A DNA stretch of 64,000 nt, from contig OW799237.1 in NCBI GenBank assembly GCA_941918925.1, forward strand, positions 97,127,015 to 97,191,014. The letters are read 5' to 3'. This stretch comes from Phyto melanocephala (Eukaryota; Arthropoda; Insecta; Diptera; Rhinophoridae). Each line of letters starts with the position of its first letter. The first letter of the stretch is position 1. A program made the translations under genes and the position numbers. This document shows positions 20,151 through 33,401 of this stretch, piece after piece. Under the pieces are notes generated by a model. The model did no database searches. It was not told the origin of the DNA and saw only the letters and a program-made list of their open reading frames with translations.

Positions 20151-23100
20151 TATTTTTATATGAAGTAATTTGGCAATATTCTTTTTTTAAATATTAATGC
20201 CTCCCTTTAACAAAGTGAACTAAGCTTTTCTGTAAAATCCAAATAGTGCAAATAATTATAATGATTATTTGCAAAGTAAATTGTAAACATGCATACGCAT
20301 GACTTATTAGGCTCTGACTAAATACACATAACATCACTAATGAATCAAAGTGCAAAAATAAATAGGATTTAACTTGCATTCTTGATTACACATCCATACA
20401 TACATGTATGCTTGTAACTATGGTTACAAATATTTACTTACAAGTACTTTAGCACAAATACATCTACTCATTCATACATATGTATGTATTTGTAGGTATT
20501 AGTGTTTGTCATTTTAGCCACACAATTAAGATTATTATTTGCAACAATACCTTGTGGATTAAAACTGATGCGAGAGATAGATAATATTGTAGTGAAATAA
20601 ATTTAATAATTATTTGTCATGTATTTTAAGATGGATGTATGTTTTCAGCAATAACCAAGAAAGAAAAAACACAATTTTTGTCATTAAAGGAAAATATAAT
20701 AAAAAGAGGAAAAAGCACATGTTGTAACATTTTTTTAATTTTGAATTATTATTATAATTTCAGCTCAACTGTCATATTGTATTTAATTGCTTCATGGCTT
20801 GTATCATTTAGTCATTTTCAACCGTCTTGGCCATTTCTTTATCTTAACATGCAATACATAATGCTAATTTTCTTTCTTTTTACAACTTTTTTATTTATTT
20901 CAACTTAGTTGTTACAATTTTAATATAAATTTTGTAATTTGATTTAAAATTCAGGCGCTAACACTGCCTAGAAAACTACAACTTTTCTAGCACACTCACT
21001 TGTATATACGCGCTTGAGAAGAGCAAGGAAACGTGTGTGTGTGTTGGAGAGTCGGTGTAATAGTACAAAACTAAAAACTTTTCAATTGGACTTTTGTGGA
21101 TTTAGTGTCTGGCAAAGTATAAGTTTTATTTGCCTTTCGGTTGACAGTTGCGGCAGAAGGTAGATTTAGTAAAACTTGGTCCTTGTTATGAAGAAAAAAT
21201 TTAGATAATTTTTTTTGCCTGTGAAAATCAAATATATTAAAATAACCAAAATGTTAAACAATTGTAGAGATTGCAGAAATTATAATACTTTGAAAAAATG
21301 CTGTAGTACATACAATAATTTGTTTAAGGAAATTTATAATAAAAGGTGTGAAAAAGTTTTAAATAATTTCAAAATCGTTATGATTTGAATTTACGGCTGA
21401 TCTGCAATTTTTCTACAGTTGTTTTTAGAGCAGAGATCTGAACTCAATCCTCATATTACCAAATTTATCTGTGGTTTCTTTAAACAGTTAAAACAGAACA
21501 AAAAAAATAATGGACACTCTCTACAGCAGATACCTCACTTTAGTTGACATAACCTCAAACATGTAACACCAAATAATTGTTTGCATGTGAATGAACCTTC
21601 TATAAGTGAGCACTCTCTGATATGGACATGAGCAATAATTTTTTATATACTTATTTTGATTGGAAAGCATCTATTATGAAGAAATTTTAATAATATCACG
21701 AATTATCTTTTTAAAAGTTTTTATTTAATTTCTTAAACCTGGCATGGATTCTTCATATTATTGGCATGTTTTAAGACATTTAGTTGGGAACTCTGAAGCA
21801 ATTACGTAACGTCGCTGCTCGAACGTTATCAGTTATGTGGCAATTTTTTAATTTTTGCTTATTGCTTAGATTTGAACCTCTATTTGTCATACATTTATCC
21901 ACCAAACAACAACAGAGATATGTGAAGTGTTGCTCTCCTGTAAACTAAGTATTAGATAACCTACGATATGTATGTATGTTTTCTGCTGAGTATTGGGGAT
22001 TCACGAAATTTAACGTTTTCACGACGTCATTTAAATTTATTGGCTTTTGCCATAAAAATTACTTCAAAATAAAAGTGTTTGCCATTGAAGCAATTAGTGG
22101 AGATTATTAAATCCTCTATTTTAAAACAAAAACCCATAAATAATTTTTCACACAAAAGATGTGCAAATTATAAATTACAAAATACTGTGTATTATAAAAT
22201 AATTTTTAAAAAGTGGCTATTTAGAATACTGATTTATCTCTATGTAACTGGTCACACTGTAGTAAATCAAAAATCTAGCTGGAAAAATTTTAAAAAATAA
22301 TGTTTGGCAACATTCCTTCTGATCGTTTGATGAGTTTCTCCATACAATAGGTAAATGTGATTTTTTTTGTTTTAAAATCTGATTAGGAAAAAGTCAGCTT
22401 TAAAGTCAGTTGTTGTCAACTCATGCATTCAGATTTCAAAAAGAAGCGTATTTTTGTGTGACATTGGTTTATGATTAAAAGGGCTACGTTGACTTTATTG
22501 TCATAATTTTTTTGTTATTATTATAAAGCTTCATTTTAGAGAAATGTATTACGATTACGATTTTAATTTAAATATTTCCATTGTAAGTATTAAAAAAAAA
22601 AATTTTAACAGTTCCGAAAGTGCAAAAAAAATTAAAATACTTTTTTTTTTAAGTAAAGATAAAGCTCTTTATTCCAGATTGTTCCAATGTAAAACTATAT
22701 TTGGGTTAATCTTTTAAGTGTTCACTTTAAGGTAAACCAAAAACATCTGGCGCATTTTTGCGAACGACAGACATTTTTTTTACCTTTCCAGCATGACGAA
22801 GAATGGGTAAAAACTTTCAAAAAAAAACATCGCAAAGAGGTCTTCCTGGCATTAATAATGGCTAAGCATGGTCTTCAAAATATACCAGAAGACGTGGAAA
22901 GAAATCTTAAGGCAAAAATAAATATTATTTGTTTTGAGCTAGCCGAAAAATAAATCAAAAAAGGAAGACATCCTGACCGTTTCTTAAAACCAAATTCAGT
23001 TTGGCTTGATAAACCGTACATGTTGCATGAAAGTAATTTACTAGAAAAACATCAAAAATAGACACAAATACACATCTTTTCAATTGACTCTTAATTTCTT

Positions 23101-25393
23101 TCGATCCTTTTATCGGAAGTTTGCGTCACATTCCCTTTCGAGTTCGAGGTTGAGGTTTGATAACAAAAGAAATTATTTCATTATTATCTGTTGATGCTTT
23201 TGAGAAGGAAGAATTCTTTAACGATGCATATGAAAGTGAATTAATTAAAAGCTCTATGTGTATTATTAATGTAATAAAGCAAAAACTAGTAAAGAAAACA
23301 ATTATTTATTAAAAATGTTTTGATATTAAAATGATTATCTCCGATTCCTTACGAAAAAAACTCACATAATAATTTTATTAACCATGAATCTTAGTTATAT
23401 TCCACCTTAATGATATTATATATATACCTACAATTAAGCTAAGAAGATGTACTTAAAAAACCAATTTTCTACTTTAAAAATTTATTTTTTCTTGACAGTG
23501 AGAACTATTTATTTTTGCGTAATTTTATTTAAAAAAAATCGTCTTTTTTTAAAAAGTTAATTTTTTATACTTATTTTTAATTTGAACTCAATTTTTATTT
23601 AATTCATAAGTAAGTAAGTGAACCCAACGCGACTTATTAATTTTGTCCAGTTAGATTTGCGAGCTACCACACTGTGCGGTGGCTAGAGTAGGCCAAAACT
23701 AGGGATAATCACTAAGATAATAACAAACAAAGATAATATGGTTGCTGTTGGTAAAATTCGCCCTAACTCGTTGTGGTAGGAAAATATGATAAAAGTATAC
23801 ACATTAGTTACCAAATTTAGTAAACCTAAAAATCTGGAATTTAATTTAATTTAACAATCTTCTTTTTAAAAATGTTATTTTCTTAAAAACTTTAACTAAC
23901 TTGCACAAAAATAATAAGCAGTGTGGTATACAATAAAATGAAAATGACATCGAATAATATGATGATGATAAACACACCAACTTCTTTGTAAAGCCTGTAA
24001 GGACATTATGCGTAATAAGACCAGATGATGTAAAGCGGCCGAAGAAATCTTTTTATATAAACCACATGCTTCTGATTATGATCCTTCTCTTTAAAAAGTT
24101 ATTTACAGCAAAAAAACTGAACAAAAAATTATTATTAAAGTTATTAACAAATACAGTTAAAGCTGATTGTTATTTCTTTAATACCTTTCAAACTATACGA
24201 AAAGACATGACCTCGTACCTTCATTATCCTAAAATTAGAATATAATTTTCTAAAAGCTTAGGTGCTCCACAGCGATTTTGTTCACAATCGGCTCAGTACT
24301 TTGGAAAGTAATTAATTCCTTTTTTGTGCCTCAAAATTTATTTTTTATTTCAAACACTTGTTCCAACAGAAAGTTATTTGTTTTAGTTGAGCGAAAGTTT
24401 TTCAATTTGTTCTTTTACTTTTTTGTTTTCTTGTTTTTTACATTTGTATTAATTTTATGTCCTCTTTTTGAGATTATTAATAAATTTCTCATCCCATTCC
24501 TTTTTTTTTATTTAATTATTCTAATTTTGTTCATATGACACGTTTAAAGGTGAATGTTGTTCGCTCTGATATCCAATTATCCTACAATTGTTTTGTTGTT
24601 GTAACATTTTCATAAAATTTTAATAAAACAATTTTTTAAGGAAAATTTTCCTCACCTGTTGTCTTTATATTTTATGTGAATGAATGAGGGTTTATTTCCT
24701 TAAGTTTGTTGTTGTTTTTTATTATTTCTTTCAAGTGTTTATTTGTCGCTTATATTGCTTAGTTTCATAATTTTCATTTCCGTTTCTTTTTGTGCTGGTA
24801 TGTGTGTCTTTGTGTTTATATGCGAATTTTCTTGTTTACGGCGTAGTTGTAGTCTTTGTGTGAGTTTCTTATTTCTTTCTTGTTTTTTTGTTCTACTTAT
24901 TAATATTTTATAATTCCACAGAGCAGGTGTTGTTTAGAGTTTAATGCCAGAAGTGTCAACGATTTGTTGCAGTTAGAGAAAAAGGTTGTTGAATATGGGT
25001 TGTTAAAATTGGAAAGAAAAAGGTTCAAAATAGTGAAGAAGTTTTAAAATAAATAAAAACAAATTTAAACAAGATCTCTATGGTAACATTAATTTTTATT
25101 TGTGTTATTTTACGGGACTTATAATAAAATGTGGAATAAATTTCCAGTTCATTTTTAATACTTATGCATATAAAATAGATTTTATATATCGACCTATTTT
25201 AACAAAAAAAAAAAAATGTTATTTTTTAATAATTTTCCAGGCAAAGGGAAAATCCGTTAAGAACTTAATAAATAATAAAATAATAATAATAATAATACTA
25301 AATTACACTTAAACCGAAAATGGAATTGACTTGAATGATCTTTTAATGTATAGAAAAGTTACCAAGCAAAAATTCTCTAAGCAAAAACAATTA
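20151..25393. other. long A+T-rich intergenic or intronic stretch
   Basis: No transposon end, RNA gene or host exon is recognised apart from the exon-like frame at 22792-23061. The frames at 20639-20908, 22079-22300 and 24278-24538 are low-complexity, Phe/Ile/Lys/Asn-rich products of A+T bias. Confidence 0.5.
22792..23061 (+). pseudogene. orphan exon-like frame with one internal stop
   Basis: A strong acceptor (TTTTTTTTACCTTTCCAG, ending at 22791) opens a frame of 89 codons, running HDEEWVKTFKKKHRKEVFLA and ending WLDKPYMLHESN...KHQK before TAG at 23059. A single TAA at 22951-22953 interrupts it. Composition is balanced and protein-like, unlike the surrounding DNA. I do not recognise the family. 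A second coding-like run (SFDPFIGSLRHIPFRVRG, then LSVDAFEKEEFFNDAYESEL) follows at about 23095-23250 in another frame. It is probably a decayed gene or transposon exon. Confidence 0.4.
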
Positions 25394-25730
25394 CAGTCGT
25401 GTCTGGATATAGTGAACTAATTTTTGCAAGGCTTGTTCATCCTGGTTGTTCTCTTTATCAAGGTTGAAATTTTTGTTCAATAACTCGTTTTATTTACTAA
25501 AAATACATACATGTAAATGCAATAGCTGATTTGAAACAATTTGTACAAAAAAGGAAATATATGTAGATATGTATTTAAGTTTAATAAAATAATTTTTGTT
25601 GAAGTTGTTTTCAAAATTTTGTTCACTATTAGAGTTTTTCACTATTTAGAGTACTCCATGCAAAAATGTTGGTGTTCACTATATGAAGGTGTTCACTATA
25701 TCGGGTGTTCACTATATCCAGACACGACTG
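25394..25730. mobile_element. 337-bp inverted-repeat MITE (Tc1/mariner or pogo type)
   Basis: Ends CAGTCGTGTCTGGATATAGT and its reverse complement at 25711-25730 are identical over about 24 bp, and the right arm repeats the inner motif GTTCACTATATC. TA precedes the left end; the right flank reads TC, so the duplication is imperfect. No transposase. Confidence 0.65.
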
Positions 25731-26180
25731 TCATTAATAAAATTTAAACTAAAAAAAATTCTCCGAAAAACCCAAAATCTTGAGTATATATATATTGTAT
25801 AATTTTTTATTTTTTCGGTGTAAATAATATTTACGATACTTGTATTTTAACACAACAAAAAAATATATTAAAAAATTTTGTATGAAAATTTATATTTTCC
25901 GCCAAAAACACTCTCACATGTAATAAGCGTTAAGATTTTTTTAAATAAAAAATAACGAAACAAAATATATATCACAACATTTAACAACAACAAAATTAAT
26001 GTTTTACAAACTGCATATAACATGTCGTTTTTTATAAAATCACTCTCAGGGGATTTTTCTTAACCACCACCTCACAAGAACTAAACACTGTTTTTGCGAT
26101 GTGTGAGTATAAGGGAACACTAAAACAAAAATATAAAAAAACTGGTGTCCCAAAGGTTATATAAGCAAAAGTTTAAGAGA

Positions 26181-26880
26181 AACAAGTAAGAGTGCTATAT
26201 TCGGCCGTACCGAATCTTAATAACCCTTCACAACGTGCAGTCATGCAATAACAATTGTTTGTATCACCATTTATCTCATCTCATATGAAATACATACAGA
26301 CATACATATATGTTTCATTATCTTTATAATGACTTTATCGGCTTAAAAACATCCCATTGTAAAATTATAATTTAAGTAAAATTTATTTATGTTAAAAAAA
26401 ATGAAAACAAATAAAAAAAATAGTAAAAGAAAAGAAAAATTAAAAAAAAAATTAAAAAAATTAATATTTAAATTTTAATTCAGGCTTCAGTTCATATTAA
26501 CCGAAAAGTATGATAAATAAAAATTCATTTTCTAAATAAAAAACAATAAAAAAAATTTTTGTTCTTAACTAGGATTTGAACCTACGTTTATCCTGTTTGT
26601 ATTGGTGGACGAGGTGGTCTAGGCTTTGCATTATTACTCAGTTGTTTATCAAACGATATTTCTAATTTTCAATACCGACCTGCTCCCAAATATTTCAGAT
26701 ATTTTGAGTTTTGAAAATGTCTGGGAGCTTAAAAAACTTGATTTCAACGTACATACGGACAGACGGACCGTTCCTAATTGACTTTCCTATTCATAAGCTT
26801 TCAGAAAATATATACTTATGGGGTCGGAAATGAATGACAAACCCATATATACCCTTACACTCACTGTGAAGGGTATAAAA
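26181..26880 (-). mobile_element. HINE-A full copy, diverged
   Basis: Hairpin end AACAAGTAAGAGTGC, TTCGGCCGTACCGAA at 26181; A-rich arm; CTGCTCCCAAATATTTCAGA block; short core ACGGACAGACGGACCG; 5' end CTCACTGTGAAGGGTATAA at 26880. Several blocks differ from the young copies, so it is an older insertion. Confidence 0.8.
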
Positions 26881-29800
26881 ACGCACACAGGTTGTTTAGC
26901 CAAATTTTTGATCATTATGAAATGATAGATTATTAAATGTTAAGAAAAAATCTAAACATATAAATAAATAATTTACCAAATTGTAAATTCACATTGTATG
27001 AAAATTAATTTAAAATAATTTTATAATTCTATAAATGCAATTTTAATTAATATTTTCCAGTTAATCGATTGAAACGGATTATCGAAGCAAAAGGAACCGA
27101 AATAGTCAACACGTAAATAATTTGTCCAGAGGCAACATCACTCAGAGACGTTAATGGTAAACCGATATCAGCGGGACCAACACCTCTGCAAGTATCAGCT
27201 AGTAAAACATTGGTCTGTATTTCTTTTGAAAAGGCAACATCAACCAACGTTACAAGTTACCCAAAGATCGATTCAAGATCAATCTTAAGTCATGAAAACA
27301 GTCGCAAATCTGTTTTCCATCTTGGGAATATATCACAACCACATGTTCTCCAAAAAGTCAATACCAATAACTAGTCTATAACAAGTTCTAGGGGCTTAAT
27401 GATTTCTGTGATACCATAAAAATTTTTTAACTGAGTTAGTTCTCCCAAATTATGACTCCACTCAGGCAAAAGTGTTGGCAATACCTCTATACCCCGTACT
27501 GACAATAAAAACAAGGCTTTTACACTTCGCAAAAGTAACCTCACAGGGAGAAACTATCTTACAAAATAGAAAGGAGTTCAACCTATGCCTTAGAATGTAA
27601 TGTAGTTTTTAAAGGTAATTTCAGCATTTTTCTTGCTTATATGTGTCTTCAGTATTCACAGTCAGATTAGAATGTGTTTTATATCGAAAAAGCTAATTCT
27701 TTTTTCCAAGGTCCACTGATGTAATGTACTCCTTGAAATATTTACCCAAAACATAGTGTAATCATAGTATCGAAATCCTTATAACAAAAAAAAATCCAAT
27801 TTTATTAAATTGTAACATAAATAGTGCTTTAAAGATTACATATGAGTATACAGATAAAGAGGGAGGATAATAAAATCGTAGCTGGTTTTGAAAATATATT
27901 CCACACGGCTAATATCGGAATAGTTTTTCAATATTCTTAAACTATTGCAATTTATTTTAATAAATGTTTTAAGAAGCTTAATAATAGAAGAATGAACTTT
28001 AGCCAGAATAAAATGCATGATAATAAATTTAAGAATACAAAGTTCGAATAAAAATTAAATTATAATTTTTGTTGAATTTTTACTTAATCCATCAAATGAT
28101 ATTTCTATATTTAATATGTTCAATATGAACATGTTGATTAAATTATAATTCTTCACAAAAATTATTCAACTTTAGCTTAGAAAATATTGAGATAAATGTG
28201 ATAATATTTTTTTTAAATTTTTGCTACCGACTGTTTTGATTCCACTTTTTGAAGTTATGTTTAGGTAGAAGACCCTAGTAAAATATTGGACCTCTTGAGA
28301 TTAAACAAAATAAATCACACTTAAAGATCAGTCTGTATATACCGAAGTTTTAGCGAAAAGCTTAAAATTAAATTCATTGAAACTTCAAAAGCAATTAGAG
28401 TGCTTTTGAAAATCATTTTATTCAAAGTCTTTTATAATGCATTTTCGTTCCTTCAATCTGATATCTGGTTTTGGCAAAAACCAAATATTTCGAAACTCTC
28501 TTGTAATAATATGAATTATTTTCAATAAAATAATTTATATTTAAAGGTGTTCGGTGAACTTTTTTTGTGAACGGTCTAATGTTCATGTTTGCATTATTAT
28601 TTCCTGCATTACCTTTAAAAGTAAAACATTTTTTTGCTGTTGTTTCTTTGTTGTTGATCACAAAACTAACTAATTTAATTTTGGTTTACAGTTGAAAACG
28701 TTGCCATATACAGAGACTGAGTACATCAATGTTTGTTAAAGTTGAATTGAAAATAAATTATGTAGGAAAGTTTTTGTCGGTCCAGTCTAACAATTTTATA
28801 CCCTACATCACAATAGGAAAAACAGGATAAAAAATATACTGATCACAGCGAAACTCAGTGAGAAACTCTGTATAAACACAAAATGTTTTCATTGTTTTTT
28901 TTTTATTGAAACGTGGGTGTTTATTAAGGCAGTACACTTGCGTGAGATCCTAGAGAAATTGTTAATCGATTACAATAAATTGCATTTAAAGTAAGTATAT
29001 TAAAAATTAAGAAAAAAATGCTAACCGGGTTTTCAGAAACTAGTCCACAGATAAGTTTAGCTTAACGTATTCTTTATCCTATTCTTGTGTATAAGAAAAC
29101 TTACTTTGATATATGTATGTAGTATTAAAAAATATTTTATTACAAATGTTTACTCATAAAATAAATTTATATAGTATAAACAATTTATACATTCTTTAAA
29201 AAAAATTTTATAAACCAAAGTATTGAAGTCTGTCACTGCTTTTTGCTTAAAATAGTATGGGTAGAGACTCCATTAATTGTTGGTACAAGTCTTAATAAAG
29301 AAAATCTGTTCGCTTGTGTTCCTCCTCAAAAGAAGCTCGTTACAAGCCAGAGGTTGCCTTTGTTCAAGTGAGCAAAACAACATTTCACTCGAATCCACTT
29401 ACAATCATGAATTTTTAATTTTTTCATATTCAAACAATTAAGTTGTTCACATATACACATATAAGCTGGTCGTTAAACTTTTTTTTTGATATTTATCTGT
29501 ACTTGACACCATTGATTCCCTTGTTCATATTTTGTTAAAAAAAAAAAAAACAGAAATTCAACGCAATAAAAACTGCAGCAGAACGAAAGTAAACGAAAAA
29601 TTAAAGAAAAAAAAAACAACGAATCAATATTTTTTATACGTAATTGTTCACAAAAACTAACCGTGTGTTTAAATCAGTCTTCAAAGAGATGCAGTTTTAA
29701 AATATGTGTGTAGCAGTGATTATATTTTGTGTTCACTGAAAGAAATTGCGTAAACCATAGTTTTGTATAAAATAAAAAATAGTTTATATATGTAAACAAA

Positions 29801-31639
29801 AACATGAATGCAAATATGAATAAATTATATAAACTAATAAAAAAAATCCCACTCTACTTTCCACATTTTAATATGCACACGGAATTATGGAAAAATTTTA
29901 AAGTGTATAGAAAATATTCAAAAAAAACACATTAAGCTACTTAGTTAAATCTTACATATATGTTTTGCTAGTGTTTTATCATAGAAACACTAACGGCGAC
30001 CTGCTTGCTTAAAAGCTAGCATACATCTGAATGAAATTATAGTTTCTTACACCGCTTGCAGGATGTTTTGTTAACGATCGTATTGTGTATATGAAAATGA
30101 TAGAAGTGCTCGGTTTCCAAAGGCATAGAGTACTGACCTTTGATTGTAATTTGTTTCTATTTAAAGTCGCTAATATGTTTATGAACAAGAATTTCTCAGC
30201 ATGCATTATTAAACAAAATCTTGGACAATGCCGTTCTCTGATACAACGTAAGCACTATAAAGCACATAAATACACAGCATACATGTGTAAAACATAAATA
30301 TATTTACATCTAACCATCTTCGTTTATATGACGAATACAAAAATGTGTTGTTACTTTTATTATTTCATGAAAATTGGCAAAAAGTTTCGACAGGTGCATA
30401 CGTGCGTGGTTATTTATGTTCTTTTTCACATCGTAAAAAGAAAATTAAAAACAATGCTGCGAAACAATTTCGTAATAATTTAGCTATAACACTGAGGTTA
30501 TTGAATTTCTGTGTGTGATTTTTTAGGCAAAAGCTTTAAATAATTAACCATACCTAATCTTGAACTCATGGAAACTGGAAAAAAATGGAAAATTTCTGGC
30601 GCTACAATACTGAAAGTGAAGCGAGTTTTCACGAAATATTTATTGAATAAATAAAATAATTTATTTATATCTTGGATTAAACAGACCGTTTAAATTTTTA
30701 TTTTTCCACAAGAATTTTGAGATTTGCAAAAGAACGACTGAGAAGAACTAAGCTCAAATATTTGTAATGAAGAAACAATGGTGCTGCTCTGTAATATTTT
30801 TGGTGCATGGATTAGTTCAATAGACCGAGCTTGTAATGAAACCCGCATTAGATGGTCTTAACCGTTCATATTTTTTCCATGAGGGGTATTTGAAAAAATG
30901 AGTCAACGTGTCAATAGAATATAAACCACATGAAATCTAAATAATGTTATTCAAGAAGCAATTTTAAAAATATTGAAAACTGTAATAGACGACACCACCT
31001 ACGAACTTTATTTTTTAAATTTAAATTAATTAAAATAATTACGCAAGTAAAAAACAAATTTTAATCAGTTTAAACTGCAGCAGATCGTTTTTCCTATTTT
31101 GTGTACAGTGAGCCAATGGGTACCAATTTTTAATATTTTCGACAATCGATAAGTGATAATGTAGCATCAATGAGTATTTCTGAAAAAGTTTTCTCAATTT
31201 CAAAATAACTAAATTGAGCCTTTCCATTTAATAGAAACAATAAATTCAAACATTATATAACTAGCAACTGTGGACCACGAAGTTAGTCTCAACATAAGTT
31301 TTTAACCACTTTTAAATAAAGTTTTTTGTATTCCTCTTTCCTTTACGTCTGTGCATCCTTTTATCTCTCAATAAGTTTTAAGTTTTATTCACATCAATAA
31401 TATATGGTAAGTTCAATTCTGTTTTCTTTTACTCTTGGATAATACATATATTACCTTGCTTAAAAAAAATATTTTTTATATTTATGCACATATTTTATCA
31501 AAAACCATTCAACCGTTTTAATCCTTTGTGTTTAGAAAAACAGATAGAAAGACAGATAGACAATAAAATTTGGTGAGTGTATTTTGTATTCTCGATCGTT
31601 TACTATATTCAAGGCAATAACAATTTATAAAAATATTTC
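26881..31639. other. A+T-rich stretch; one unassigned higher-complexity segment
   Basis: About 27050-27560 has more balanced composition than its surroundings, and its minus strand holds an open frame (27047-27247) plus, in other frames, short runs such as LVIGIDFLE that recall LTR-retroelement proteases. The order of the runs does not fit an intact domain, so it stays unassigned. The rest shows nothing. Confidence 0.35.
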
Positions 31640-33080
31640 AGGTACAGACATAGTTTTTCTACAATTCCGTCATATAGTAGGTTATACATGTAGGGGGATA
31701 TCGAAGCAGACCTCTTCCATAAACGGGTCCACACTTCGTTACCCAGAGATTACAAGGTTACCCTGATCTCTCTGAGTCCCAGGCGTTTGCTCTAGACTTT
31801 TGTAGTAGGTTACTAGCTGTCATTTATTACATTTTCTGGGTGTCCATCAAGTTAGCACTTTGTTAGTCTCTACGCTGTACTGTATTATTAAACAATATTA
31901 AAAATATGATGTCAAAATTGTATTTATATTTGATAATAGTTTCCTTCTTGCAACTAACTTTAAAATAAAGACACTTAAATATCAGCTGTTTTCTTTTCTT
32001 ACATAATAACGACGGCAAAGTTTTCATTTTAAATAGGATCATCCGCCACGGAACATAGGCGTATAGCTAGTCCCTCCTCCATCCAGAAAAAATACGATCC
32101 AACAATTTAAAACCATCTCTACGCACGATGAAACGAGCATACTCTCCTAATATTAGCACTCGCCAGATCGTAAAGAAATTTTTCCCCAAGAAGCGAAGCT
32201 GAGAAGCTGTTTTACGGTTTCAACCTCCTCCTCCTCCTCATGTCAACTTCTGCACAAGTCATTTAAGGGTAGAATCAATCTCTTGGCATATACCCCCAAA
32301 ACACAGTGTCCCATTAGAGAGCGTGAAAGTCGCATAAGTATCCATGACATGGTTTGAAAACCATATCCACCAGGCAGACAGTGTTCCTGGGACTTATACC
32401 TCAGGTCTTTTCAATAGCCTTTGTATATAAATAAATGTCTATAGATGACCTAAGCACTCTTAGTTGATTGTTTTTAAACCAGGATGCCTTCGCGACAAAT
32501 ATCAGTTCTATATATTTCGCACTCTCCGCTAGACCGAATTCCACTCCCCCAGTCTCAGGGACACCTTGAAATTTCTACTGAAGCTTAAATGGATCGTTTT
32601 GGTTGAGCTGCAGCTTATGCTTTTATCGACTTCATCCAATGAGCAGTTTAAGGGCCACCTGCAAGAAGTTTATCAGAGTATCCAAATACTTCCCCGAGAC
32701 CTCTATAGCAACGGCGTCAGAATAGGCGATGGTTTGTACTTCGAGGAATTAACTTCCATGCGCAAAAAGTTAACGGTGAGGTCCCACAAAAGAGATAATT
32801 GAACAACTCTTTGTGGTGTACCCATATTTGCCACCCTGTATGTCATAGCAGGTCTCATAGTCGAGTTTATTACCCTTATTCACCTTCTAAAAAAATGAGT
32901 CCCTTTATCTATCCCTAACCCCACTAGAGATGCCATAACCACCTGTTAATTAGAATGAGTAAGATTGCCCGGAAAACGATTGTCTATTAATATCTCAAGA
33001 GATTGGTGACAGCTATTTGTTCGGTCATCGTCTGTCTTATGTTTAAGGCCAGATACGAGCGGTAAAAGGCACTAAACTAG
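31640..33080 (-). pseudogene. decayed non-LTR (Jockey/I-like) retrotransposon 3' half
   Basis: Minus-strand translation around 32640-32820 gives, across frameshifts, a GVPQ-type run, LSLLWDLTVNFLR, then AYSDAVAIEVSGKYLDTL, matching the reverse transcriptase core GVPQGGVLSPLLW...YADD...SG; the first catalytic Asp of YADD is kept as SD and the second is lost. Further on (about 32210-32290) comes a glutamate run with VKQLL, as in the zinc-knuckle tail of these elements. 31640-31860 looks like 3' untranslated DNA of the same type. There are many stops, so it is not functional. Confidence 0.65.
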
Positions 33081-33281
33081 AAAGAAAAATTACCGCCATA
33101 TGCACATTTTATATTCACAAAAACAAACTATTTAATTCAGCACGAAACATATAGTTACCCCTACTTTTAGGTTTGAGTAGTGCATATTAAAAAAAAACTG
33201 TTCTCATATTTAAAACAGTTGACTGGATACTTTTTATAAAGAATAATTATAATAATTATCCTCAAATATTGTGTTATAATC

Positions 33282-33401
33282 TTAAATTATAAGCTAATAT
33301 TTGGTAGAGACCGAGGCTCCACCTTACAGATATAAAATCCGATATAAGACCTCTTATCTTTACTGCAAAAAGAGCAGTAACCAAATATTAATTATAATTT
33401 T
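33282..33401. repeat. 120-bp foldback
   Basis: AAATTATAAGCTAATATTTGGTA on the left (in two blocks AAATTATA and TAATATTTGG) is mirrored by ACCAAATATTA and TATAATTT on the right, with a 60-70 nt loop. It may be a MITE remnant. No target duplication was assigned. Confidence 0.4.

Noticed and set aside
24278..24538. Hydrophobic 86-codon frame
   Set aside because: Phe/Leu/Ile-rich translation of a T-rich tract, with no gene context.
25541..25747. 68-codon frame as a gene
   Set aside because: It lies within and across the right arm of the inverted-repeat element 25394-25730.
32566..32802. Plus-strand 78-codon frame
   Set aside because: Antisense shadow of the decayed reverse transcriptase, whose motifs read on the minus strand.
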